Shown piece by piece: positions 21,751 through 31,899 of a stretch of DNA of 64,000 bases. This stretch comes from Apiospora phragmitis (lineage: Eukaryota > Ascomycota > Sordariomycetes > Amphisphaeriales > Apiosporaceae). How positions within the stretch are numbered: the stretch's first letter is position 1; every line of letters begins with the position of its first letter. Both the position numbers and the translations under genes were made by a program. The notes beneath the pieces are model-generated. The model saw only the letters and a program-made list of their open reading frames with translations, searched no databases and had not been told where the DNA came from. The stretch spans positions 372,001 through 436,000 of the forward strand of contig JAQQWL010000003.1 in assembly GCA_038363925.1 (NCBI GenBank), read 5' to 3'.

Positions 21751-24700
21751 TATGATGGCTACCACCAGCCGAAACGCGCGAATACCCGATGAGAAGTGGG
21801 AGGCGCAAAAGACGGATATCGTGCGACAGTTCATCGGCCAAGACCAGTCTCTGGAAGACATTGTGGAGTCTCTAAGATCTTCTAGATTCATTGTAACGAA
21901 AACCAATTGAGTTATCGTCTAAATAAGTCTTGGCGCATAAACAAAAAGGCTCCCATTGGGAAGGCAGTATGGAGCTATGTCGATCATCGAATTGCCGAAC
22001 GGCGGAGCAATGGCAAGACCAGCAACGTCATTCTCAACGGAGACTTGTTCGATTCGACGAAAGTGAATAAGGAAACGGGAAGATACTCGCAACGAGCGTG
22101 GTCGACTAGTATTGGTAGGTTACCTTTATTACGTTTCTAGGCTGTGAGCTAACAAATCATGAAAGGCATTCGACCAAAAACACCACCCGGACATTTAATA
22201 TCTGTGTATACACCAACGGATACTACAGTCCGTACGATCTGGCCTAGGAAATTGCCGTGGCTCAGTTCCCTGGTGCAATCTCTAGAACGTATGACGTGAA
22301 ACTCCTACTCCTTAATATGTTTAGCTAATATTTACAGTACCTTCCTCAATCTGGGGTTCATCCGTTGATAAGGGGTTCATATCAAATGTCAGAGATTCGA
22401 CCATTCTTCGTTTTACCCACCATTCATCTCGTCATTCGTTAATCGATTCCAGTCTACTTATCCCTGAGTCGGAAGAAAACGAGGCCGCTCGGAGAATGAA
22501 GATCATACGATCCGGTACCGATGAGGAGGCTCTGCAAGAGCAATTTAAGATCCTTTTTCTCCAAGTAGCCAACAAGTCCCTATTTGAAGAGGAGGGAACC
22601 ATCAGGGATTCGGAGTGGTCACCCATGGTAAACCTGGTCAAGCTGATGGATTTTGTAGGCTTTACGCGCAAGCCTATGGAACCTGGCGACGATACAACAT
22701 TACTGGCCGCTCGTGAGGGACTTTTCCAGCGAGCTTTATATTCGCTTACTTGTACCTGTGAGGAAAAGCGGTCCGACTTACTGAACGACCACATCAAAAA
22801 TATCACACGCTTCGTCGAGTGGCTTCTCCTGTCCGGTCAAGATCCGAACGTTCCAGTGAGATGCGGAGACGTGACCTTAACTTCGGGATTGCAGTCTACT
22901 TTAGACTGTGGGCTCGAGGGCCTGACCGACTTCTTACTACAAAACAAAGCCGATGTGCGCGGTTATCGTGTAGATGACGATTGTTACCATTCGCGCGACT
23001 GTTGGGTCCATCTACCGCCGCATTTGCATACTGTAGCGTTTGGGAGAGAGTCTATTAGCAAAACCATTCTAAGCAATCTCGGAACGCACGAAACGATACT
23101 CAACGATTTTCTATCTTTCAACTCGATACTGTGCGTCCATGGCCGCGAAATCCCTTTTGGGTCTGATATCGACCATCCATTATACGACATGATAAAGACG
23201 CCTAATCGAGAAGCCGAAGCGCTGGCGGTTCTTCAATATATCACAGGGATATTGGGCACCGTTTGGTTTAAAACACTAAACCACAGCGTAGGGATCTTGT
23301 TCAACGCTTCGTGGGCAGGCAATCTTGATATATTGGAATTCCTCGTTCATAACAACGTCGACATTTAGCATCACGAATGAATTTGGGGCCACAGCTTTAC
23401 ACAACACGTTTCGAGACTCAGGTTCAGCACGCGGATCCCCTTACATGACTTGCAAGTATCTCCTCGAACATGGCGCAGTTTTAGACAGCAGTAGTGCCGA
23501 CACGCCTGCTTTCCATCTAGCTTGTTTCCAGGTGGATGATATCGAGATCCTCAAACTGCTTTACTCCCACGGGGCAAGGGTAAATCAAGCGATATCCGTC
23601 ACACCTATTACTGCAACAAGATGATTGTGGTATCATGATCACCAGAATCTACTTCTCGAATCGGAGGGAACTACACACCACTCAAGGCGATATTTAACAA
23701 CAAAAATTTGAATCCAAAAGAGTCGACTCAGTTCTACCTGCAGGTGGCACAAAGCCCCGATGTTTTAAAATGGATGAGCGACGCAGTACTGGAGTCTGCC
23801 AATATTGAACTACTCCTACCTGCTTTACGATCAGGCAGTTGGCAGGCCTTATGTCTTGATCGACGGGATGAGCTGCTTCGTATCACGATGCAGTGTTGCC
23901 ACTATTTCCTGAAAGCAGATCATCGCGAGTTTCAAACGTGCTGTAAAAGATTTAGCATGGTTAAACGAGTCGAAATAGCACACGAGCTACTGAACGCCGG
24001 GGTTAAGATTAGTCGGGGGATGCAGTACCTGCCGTGAGGCTGGGAGACTGGGATCTTGCTCAGCGGATTCGCATCCTCGATCTATTGGAAATCGCCAAAA
24101 CCGCACTCTCCTATAGAAAGGGGACACTAATCTCGTTTCTCGAAGCAACCATACTTTGGTGTCCGTCCCACGCCTTTGAAGCTTTGCAGGTAGTTCCTTA
24201 TCGCTCTGGGGCGCTGTGTGCAGCTGCTCTTGGATTCTGCAAGGACGAGATGAACCTGGACTTGGTTAAAGGGCTCCTGACGAAACGATCATTATCCAAT
24301 TCCACGAATCTAGATGCCTCCGTGGAAATGGCGGCTATCGGCATCGCTCTATACAACGACAAAACGCAGTTGTTGGAGATTCTTCGGGAGAATCTACCAA
24401 CACAGGGCTTGGCTCGCATTCCCATCCACGATCGTGCAGAGATCAGCCTCAACTACATAAAATTCAATATCAACGAACCTCTCTATGGTGGCACAAACTC
24501 CAGCTTGGCTCTGTTTCGTGCTTTTCTCTAGGCGCCGATCAAGAAACCTTTGCCAGCGTAGTGCAACAATACTGCTGGAATACGGTATGTCGGAGCTTGG
24601 TGGTTGAAAAACAAGACCTTGCGAAAGCTGAAGTGCTTTTGAATCACCAAGCCCAACGTCAAGACTCTTTAGCCTCGATGGCTAACGGAGAACGCATCTT

Positions 24701-25263
24701 CCCCCCGCAGTTAAGAGCCATCGAAACTGGAGACACAAAACTTCTCCAAGCATGTGTGAAGCTTGGTGAATCCGTTCATGGCGATTGACCACACTGGGAA
24801 GGCTATACGCCCTTGGCTGAGGCCTTCAGCTTCGGTTGCCTAGATGTCGTTGATTTATTGCTGGAGTGGGGCGCAGACGTAAACCAAAGGGGTCGTGATT
24901 ATCTCTCTGCTTACAATTTGGGGGTTGAAACACTATACACGCCACTCCAAAGAGCCTGCAGCAAGGGCTACTTGACAATAGCAAAACACTTGATTAACCT
25001 CGGAGCTGATTTAGATGCCGTGGACGACAAAGATGGATGGACAGCTTTGGCATTCTCAGCATCATATGGAAGAATTGATATGGTCCAACTCCTTTTGAGT
25101 GAAGGGGCGAGCATTACGGGCGGGGACCGAGATATACTGTGCTCTGTCGTACATGAAGCAGAAAAAGCGGGACACATGGCTGTAGTAAGGCTTTTGGAGT
25201 CTCATGCCAAACCGGTGGACGAGGACGACGAGGACGACAAGGATGAACAATTTCAAGCTTGAA
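21751..25263 (+). pseudogene. Broken Clr5-domain ankyrin-repeat gene
   Basis: The gene begins with a Clr5-like N-terminal domain (IPDEKWEAQKTDIVRQF, then after a frame change NQLSYRLNKSWRINKKAP). Two introns are still recognisable and phase-consistent: donor GTAGGT after STSIG near 22114 with acceptor AAAG near 22167, and donor GTATGA near 22288 with acceptor TTTACAG near 22339. A long alpha-helical repeat body follows, with ankyrin units such as NLDILEFLVHNNVDI, TPLQRACSKGYLTIAKHLINLGADLDA and TALAFSASYGRIDMVQLLL. Disruptions: frame change near 21890; a one-base gain in the T run at 23365-23368; loss of frame at 23624-23700; frame change near 24030; another near 24531-24561; and an in-frame TGA at 24786 where an Arg codon (CGA to TGA) would keep the repeat intact. 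The C-terminus is very acidic. Ankyrin-Clr5 proteins are abundant, fast-evolving fungal proteins of unclear function. As read, it cannot make a full product. Confidence 0.75.
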
Positions 25264-25470
25264 GGTTTCTTTTGTGGGGCGTCTAGAAGGGCGTTTTTTT
25301 AATAAGTTTTTGTTGAATAAGTCGATTGAAAGAGGCTTCAATAAAGGTTCATTAAAGCCCCTCTCTTCTCATTCTATTACCACGACGACTCCGATCGAGC
25401 AGGCTATATATCACAAGAGCTAACCCAAAGCTATTAGTGAAACAAGAAGATCCCACAGAGACAGAGTATC

Positions 25471-25552
25471 GTAGTTACATCCATCTTAGAGCAGTTGGGC
25501 AGAGGGCGTATTACGCACTCCGTCACTTGAAGCCGCCTCAGCGCAAAGGGAG
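25471..25552 (+). repeat. Degenerate direct repeat, right copy
   Basis: Partner of the copy at 20584-20666. It contains the 11-bp palindrome GCGTATTACGC; in the left copy this is widened by three bases (GCGTATTAATCACGC). It sits just upstream of the truncated P450. Confidence 0.6.
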
Positions 25553-25679
25553 GAAACAAGCAGAGTAACCCCGATTCCCCAACATTCAGTAACGAATGAT
25601 TCATAATCCGATCATCTAATCATTTAATCAAGTATCCCTCAGGTCGTAATAGGTAGAGAGTACTGTTTTCCTTCTCCTG

Positions 25680-26617
25680 ATGCCCCGGGCGGTGGTCCGG
25701 ATGCCTATTGCAGCGATGAACACTTCTGACGTTGATGAATGGCGACACAGATTTGCCCAGGACAGCGTCGATGAGCGGTTCGGACCGAACGCAGAGGCGC
25801 GCCGCGATATGATCGCCATGTTCCTTAAGCACGGAGCCAGCAAAGAAGAAGCCACCGGAGAAGCACTCGTGCAAGTGTAGGTTTGACTCGACTGAATCCC
25901 ATCTCGACTCCACTTGCTGATAAAAAGCCCTTCAGGGTGGCCGGTACCGACTCCGTCGCCGTCGCGATCCGCATGACGCTGCTCTACGTCCTCACCACGC
26001 CGCGCGTCTACAACCTCCTGCTCGCCGAGCTCGATGCCGCCGCCCGCACGGGCGCCCTCACGACGACGCCGATGATCCGCGACGCCGAGGCAAAGCGCCT
26101 CCCCTACCTGCAAGCCGTGATCCGCGAGGGCCTCCGCGTCTTCCTGGCCCTGACCTCGCTGCTCGCCAAGTCGGTCCCGGCCGAGGGCGACACCGTGGCC
26201 GGCCACTTCCTGCCCGGCGGCACCGAGGTCGGCATCGACGGCTGGGGCATCCTGCGGAGCCGGGAGTACTGGGGCGCCGACGCCCACGCGTTCCGGCCCG
26301 AGCGCTGGCTCGAGGCCGGGAAGGAGCAGCTCGAGGACATGGCCGAGTGCCTCGAGATTCTGTTCGGGTATGGCAAGTACAAGTGCCTCGGGCGGGGCAT
26401 CGCCATCATGGAAATTAACAAAGTGTTGCCAGAGGTAAGACCTATGCTGCTTCCCCTCATTTATGCTTGGTTTATGCTAATTCGAAATAATTAGTTACTG
26501 AGGAGATACGACTTCACCATCCTTGATCCTACTGCGCCTATCAAGAAGATGCACAGCGCGGCGTTTTGGCTGATGACGGATTTCTGGGTAACGGTTACCC
26601 CCAGGCGTTCAGACTGA
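25680..26617 (+). pseudogene. 3' half of a cytochrome P450 gene, 5' part missing
   Basis: Three exons (25680-25876, 25936-26434, 26495-26617) join in frame through two good introns: donor GTAGGT with acceptor TTCAG, and donor GTAAGA with acceptor ATTAG. They encode 272 aa. Visible are the I-helix segment (VQVVAGTDSVAVAIR), the K-helix E-G-L-R motif in IREGLRVF, the PERW motif, and the haem loop FGYGKYKCLGRG with its Cys ligand. The last exon gives a normal C-terminus. The N-terminal anchor and about the first 200-250 residues are absent, and an in-frame stop lies at 25650. The preserved half resembles the pisatin-demethylase/benzoate-hydroxylase-like fungal P450s. Coding is GC-rich and uninterrupted, unlike the decayed DNA to its left, so loss of the 5' half may be recent. 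Without the N-terminal half it is very unlikely to be a working enzyme. Confidence 0.8.
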
Positions 26618-27147
26618 TCGTATCGTATGTAAACATTCCAAGGGAGTTCCTCCGTTTTCTTCAGGAGACAAAACCAACATTTTGGAGTTTGGGTGTGTTT
26701 GGGGCGTCCTGCTGTCCCTTCGACTTTTCTCCGGCTCGCTGCAAGTACAAAGAGTTAACCTTCATCTTGCTCCAGCCTCTCTCGTTGGAGTACCTGTATA
26801 TATAACATTGAATCAATTGAAAAAGGTTACCATTTCCATCACGGCGTATTATCGGGCAAGTCTTTTATGACAGACGTTAAAATAAGCATTTGGTCTAGAA
26901 GGATAAGGTTCGGACTTACGTACAGACGGGACGGCACAGCGGGTTGATGCAGGAATGACATAGTAGATGCAACTACGATGATGCTACATATGAAGAGATC
27001 GAGATCGGCCGTTCGGAAAGATCTGGAATTCACCGCGTATTGTTTGAGTCTACGTAGAAGTTCTCTTTTGCCGTCCCTGCTGCTCAGTCAGATCGGATGC
27101 TTTTCCAAAGTTCATTTCCTACCGCATATCGCCAAGTGACAATCAAC
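26618..27147. other. Intergenic between P450 relic and epoxide hydrolase
   Basis: AT-rich spacer that should contain the epoxide hydrolase promoter. No feature is recognisable. Confidence 0.5.
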
Positions 27148-28462
27148 ATGGCAACTTCCGAGATCACCGAATTTGACCCAACCATCCCCAAGGAGGAGGT
27201 CGACCGCCTGTGGCGCAAACTGCGCGACACGCGCCTGCCCGAGACGCCCGTCGTGCCCGGCGCCGGGGACGATTACGGCCCGCCCCTGGACTGGGTTCAC
27301 AAGCTGTTCGCCGCCTGGCGCGACGACTTCGACTGGCCCGCAGCGCAGCGCCGCATCGACCGCTGGAAGCACTACACCACCGTGATCGAAGACCTGCGCA
27401 TCCACTTTGTGCACCAGCCCGCCAAGCAACATCAGCGCACTGCTTCTTCAGCCGCCCTCACCCCCATTCCGCTGCTACTGGTCCACGGCTGGCCCGGCAG
27501 CTGGTACGAGTTCTCGCGCGTCATCGACCCGCTCAGCAATCCGGGCAGCGAAGAAACCCAAGCCTTCCACGTCGTCGCGGCCTCGCTCCCCGGCTTCACC
27601 TGGTCCGCCGGCCCGCCGCGCGGCTGGACACTCCAGGACACGGCGCGCGTCTTCGACGCCCTGATGAAGCGGCTCGGGTACGCGCGCTACGCGGTCCAGG
27701 GCGGCGACTGGGGCGACTGGGGCCACTGGGTGGTGCGCGAGCTCGCCGGCGGTAACGCTGCTTCCTACCAGGACTCGTGCAAGGCAGCGCACACCAACAT
27801 GTGCCCCTCGATGCCGCCGGTCCCGAAGGAAGAGCAGGGGGAGCGCGAGCGCGTGGCGCAGCGCATGACGGACTGGTGGATGGGCACGCCGGGGAACGAG
27901 GGGCACATGGGGTACGCTGTGGAGATGCGAACGCGCCCCCAGACGATCGGGATCGCGCTGTCGGACAGCCCGCTGGGGATCCTGGCGTGGGTGGGCGAGA
28001 AGTACTACGAGCTGGTAGACCCGAAGTACCACAGCCTCGACGAGAACGACAACAATGACTTCGTGGACGACGTGTGCACCACCCTCTGCCTCTACTTCTT
28101 CACGCCGCCCAGCATCATGACGTCGGCCCTCTGCTACACGAACAACGTGCGTCACGAGGACTACGTCGCCTTCAACGCGCGGCCCGAGAACGCGATCCGG
28201 GCGCCGTTCGGGGTGTCGAGCTTTCGCTACGACGTGGCGCCCGTCAGCCGGAGGGCCGCGGCGACGACGGGGAACTGTCGGTGGTTTCGAGGTATATTTC
28301 AAATTCCTTTTCCGGTAGTCACAATATCTCCCTGCACCTGAGGTTTGTTGCTAACTGTGTCTAGAACATGAAGGCGGAGGGCATTTTGCTGCACTTGAAG
28401 AGCCGTCGAAGCTGGTTCAAGACTTGCGAGAATGCTTCACTGCGATATGGCCAATGCAGTAG
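27148..28462 (+). CDS. Epoxide hydrolase with EHN domain (microsomal/JHEH type), two exons
   Basis: Exons 27148-28291 and 28365-28462, 73-bp intron (donor GTATAT, acceptor TCTAG), 413 aa. The N-terminal EHN domain (about 5-115) is followed by an alpha/beta-hydrolase fold with the oxyanion motif H113-G-W-P116. The nucleophile region is GGDWGDWGHW: D187 is in the usual GGDWG position and D190 repeats it. D362 is a candidate charge-relay acid by its spacing from the catalytic His, and H388 (GGGHFAALEEP) lies entirely in exon 2, so the intron must be removed for activity. The family opens epoxides to vicinal diols. I chose the second Met (27148) because the 17 residues before it do not resemble the family. 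The nearest upstream gene is a truncated P450, an enzyme class that can supply epoxides, so a decayed pathway is possible but not shown. Confidence 0.92.
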
Positions 28463-28652
28463 AATGTTAGGGACTCCTCATGCGAGCTAACTACTCGATT
28501 TTTATTTGTTCTGGTTTCCCATTCCTTCGATTTATACTGGGTCAGCCCAGCTGAAACAAAAGAGTCGTTCGTGATCCGTTGTGTACTTATAGGTCTAGTA
28601 TCTATGGGCCTACGAGTCGTCCACCACGCCTTTCAGAGAACAATCTGCACGC

Positions 28653-30944
28653 TCAAGAAATGCATATCCTATGTGTTTGTGCATGCTCATACCACCACCA
28701 GTACCCATCTGGTACCTCCAAACGTTCTTTAGCCTCGATATTATCGAGGATATTACCCACGGCGTCGAAGAAGATACACGTCGTGTCCAAGGGAATACGT
28801 TTGGCCATGTATGATATTCCGATGCGCTCAAAGTCTTGTCCTCTCTTTCGTAAAATCATTTGGCAGCCGTGAAATACGTTAAGGCGGGAGCCCGTGTTCA
28901 TTATACCCGTTCCCTTATGCGAAAGGGAAGCTGCCCAATAGCTTTCGCGGGCGTCTGGCACTTCGTCCGATTTCCAGTCAATTCCGGCGTAGATGGCTTC
29001 AGTGAGTTGGAAAACTACCCGGAATTTCGAAGTTGTAGTGTGCTTCGTTACGACATCAGTACTATCCCACAGCGTGACTGGGCAGATCTTTGTTGTGATC
29101 GCTAAGAGTCGTGGAGCATCTTGAGCCTGGAAAGCCTGATTGTGTAAGGCATCAAGAGGCAACTCCTTGTGGCTGTCGGTTATGAAACACCAACTTAGTT
29201 CTGGTGCCATACTACTATCAAGTAGATCAGCACTGCCAGCCCAACCGGCCCAAGACCAGCTTGGAAATTCAGGTCGCCTCGTACCCGGTACGCTATGTTT
29301 CCATCCAATGTTGAAAGAAATCTCTTGGGATTCTATCTCCTTGTATAAAGGAACCCCCCACGCATGGCTGATACTGAACTTATTGACAGGAGGATATCGG
29401 GACTCAGCAGTAAGCTCCACGTAATACCGAAGAACCCCTAAAATCGCGTTCAACGAATCCGATGGGTATGAAAGACGGCGTGCAGTATACAAGCCAATGT
29501 CTCGCTGGAGATCCTGGTAGACAGGCTTTGATCTCAACGAGTAATGGGGTTGAGGCAGAGAAGTGTGGGGTCGGGTCGTAAGAGCGTGAGCATAGTCTTT
29601 ACGCTGTGTATCCAAGGTAGATTCGGATATGCACTCGGCTTGTGTGCGGCTATTGCATATCCAAATAAGTTGTTTTTCGGTAAAGCAGAGCCGGCGCCTC
29701 GAAAAGTAGCTTTCTTGGTAAGTCCATGCTCTAGTGGCCCATATTGAGTTCGCGAGCGCTAGATCATCGAAAGGAAATACCTCGTCAAACTGAAGATCGC
29801 CCAATTGGAAGTTGATCTGTTTTGGCCGGCAGCTTGACACACCCGGAAGGCCATGGTCCGCATCAAGGCCCGCTGCAGCTATGATAGTGAGGAAAGCATT
29901 GGAGTATACCCGATGCATCTGATTGAAGATGCCTTGTTTCTGAGTATCCTCTTGATCGATACACTATTGTTATATTAGCAATTGGTATCCAAAAGTCTAG
30001 CAGCCCTCTGGACTTACGTATCGATCTACCCAGAGATATTGGCATCCCAACGCTGTTGCCACGGTGATGCTATCACGTACAACTCGAGGGAACGCGACTG
30101 TGGCGTCTGCCTGCGCAGCACCCCATACGTATGAAAGAGCAATGTACTGACACTTTGCCGGCGCCAGAACTACTTTCTGGGATTCGCAGTCAATAACTTT
30201 CAGACCAATAACCTCCTCTAGTCTGTTCTGGCAGCTCTTGTGCTCCTTGGCACAAATCTCAATGTTATCCTTGATGAAATCCAGATCGACCGAATGAGGC
30301 AAGATGGAGCGGTAGTGAACCTGTTCGTTGTCGTCAATGGGGTGCACTGCGAGAAGGGAAATACTCCCGACCCTTTTGGCCCAGCCGGGAGCGTGCGAGT
30401 TCTGGCTATACTGCCAACCGTACGATGGTTTCGCAAAGTGAAGTGTAGGATGATAATGAGTCGGCATCATCCCGCTGGAAAAGATGTATTTCGAACAAGT
30501 GCACAGTAAAAACTGCTGGTTGCCAAACATTTCTGGCGACCGCCCATCACTCGTTACGGCTCCAGCTGGCGCCAGTGCAAGAAGCGCTCGACATAATTTG
30601 CACTTAGGTTGCTGACATTGCTGACACTCGTCCAGAGCGGGTAGGCCTCGCCTAACTACTTTGTGGCTATCGTCGTATGGATAATTGCGTAGTCCCGGTG
30701 GGCGCTTCTCTCGGGGCTTCCAGAATTCTATCGTTTCGTGTATTGTCGACAGTACCAAATTGCACGCCGCACAAGGTGTTTCCAGTGCCGTAGCGCATGC
30801 TGCGCAAGGCCCACTCGTGTTGGGAGTGGTATTGGGAGTGGTGTTGGGGCTACTCCTACTCAAGGCGATTTCGCGGAATAGTCTAGCGAACCGGTTCCTT
30901 AGACGGTGGCTGACCTCGCTTCGAACGTTATGGCTCGATGGCAT
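28653..30944 (-). CDS. HET-domain protein (745 aa), two exons
   Basis: Exons 30944-30018 and 29963-28653; 54-bp intron (donor GTAAGT, branch GCTAAT, acceptor ATAG) in phase 0. The join makes LWVDRY-CIDQED, the central HET motif. The HET domain starts near residue 267 (YIALSYVWGAA) and continues through CIDQ and MHRVYSNAFLTIIAAAG to about 360. A long C-terminal region with ATRAWTYQE and a Trp-rich WSWAGW motif is usual for this family. The first 110 residues carry two Cys clusters (CAACATALETPCAAC and CQQCQQPKCKLC) that could bind metal, and a small PNT repeat. HET proteins take part in heterokaryon incompatibility, a programmed cell-death response to non-self; the partner of this one is unknown. 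The gene appears intact. Confidence 0.9.
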
Positions 30945-31099
30945 TTTGTTATGGAATGGCTAGAAGGTTGGAAAGAGGGTTGTCAGGACGGCGAGCTTGG
31001 AGGTGGGGCAAGTCCTTTCGTCCTGGGTTTCGATCGTACGACTTAATAATCGTCTACCCCAATCATATCCTCTTGATTACCAAACTGCAACGACAGCAA

Positions 31100-31515
31100 A
31101 TCAGACCAGTGTGCAGTAAAAACTCGACCCAGCCGCCAGTGCCGCCAGGGTTGAGATTGTCAAACGCTTGCTTCATCACAGCCTTAGGGTTATCGAAACA
31201 GGTGCCGACATATCCAGTGCAGACGTAAGATGATTTCTCCGGTCCAAACTCCCAGGGCTCTTGAACGACATCCTCCCGGATGAACTACATGTTCGACGGT
31301 GGATGTTCTGGTTGTACCTTGCTCAAGTCCGTCCCGATCACTTCACATCCTGAATGTTCCTGTGTTGTTACCCTTGTCAACGTCGCATCTGTTACAATGC
31401 AAATACTTAGTTACACACCGAATTCCATCGGCCAGATACCCGTCCCCGTAGTGAAGTCCAATGCACGCTTAGATGACTGAATGGGTGTGAGATGGAGCTT
31501 TTTCTGGGGTATGAG
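31100..31515 (-). pseudogene. Decayed SAM-dependent methyltransferase (LaeA/TAM-like)
   Basis: On the minus strand KKLHLTPIQSSKRALDFTTG continues into TGIWPMEF, which matches the SAM-binding motif I region of LaeA-like fungal methyltransferases (GKLHLAPI...LDxGTGTGIW). After an intron-like gap the segment GCEVIGTDLSKVQPEHPP is followed by a stop, then FIREDVVQEPWEFG and LNPGGTGGWVEF. The order and spacing fit motifs I to III, but a stop codon and missing N- and C-terminal parts show decay. There are no flanking genes of a matching cluster apart from the HET gene. Confidence 0.6.
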
Positions 31516-31899
31516 TCTGCTAGGCCAGAGTAACGATGCGGGCGCGCCAAGGAGAGCCTGGGCGGGGTCGACGGGCCTTTCGATACCTCATTCGCTGAAC
31601 AAGCGAGAACTTATGCAGGGGCAGAAGAAGTTTTGTCAGGTGTAACTCCAGGTGAGCGGCAACCTCAATCATTCAGGATCACGACCGCCGGGGGGCTTAT
31701 TATCAATTAGTTACCCAACCCCCTGATTCTACCATGCTTTTCCTCATGTCCTGTGATCTACTGTCATCATCGCCACCGGCACACAATTTGCTCAAGGCTT
31801 TGTCCATCGATATATACAGTTTTTGGAAACCCTCCTGATATCTAAACACCACGGAAGCATTAATATGTCTCGGACGAGAAATCTCCCGAATTCCAGAAG
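31516..31899. other. Spacer between two decayed genes
   Basis: No coding or structural signal beyond scattered short frames. Confidence 0.4.

Noticed and set aside
20584..25552. Complete transposon between the direct repeats
   Set aside because: No transposase, reverse transcriptase or integrase motif is visible in any frame between the repeats.
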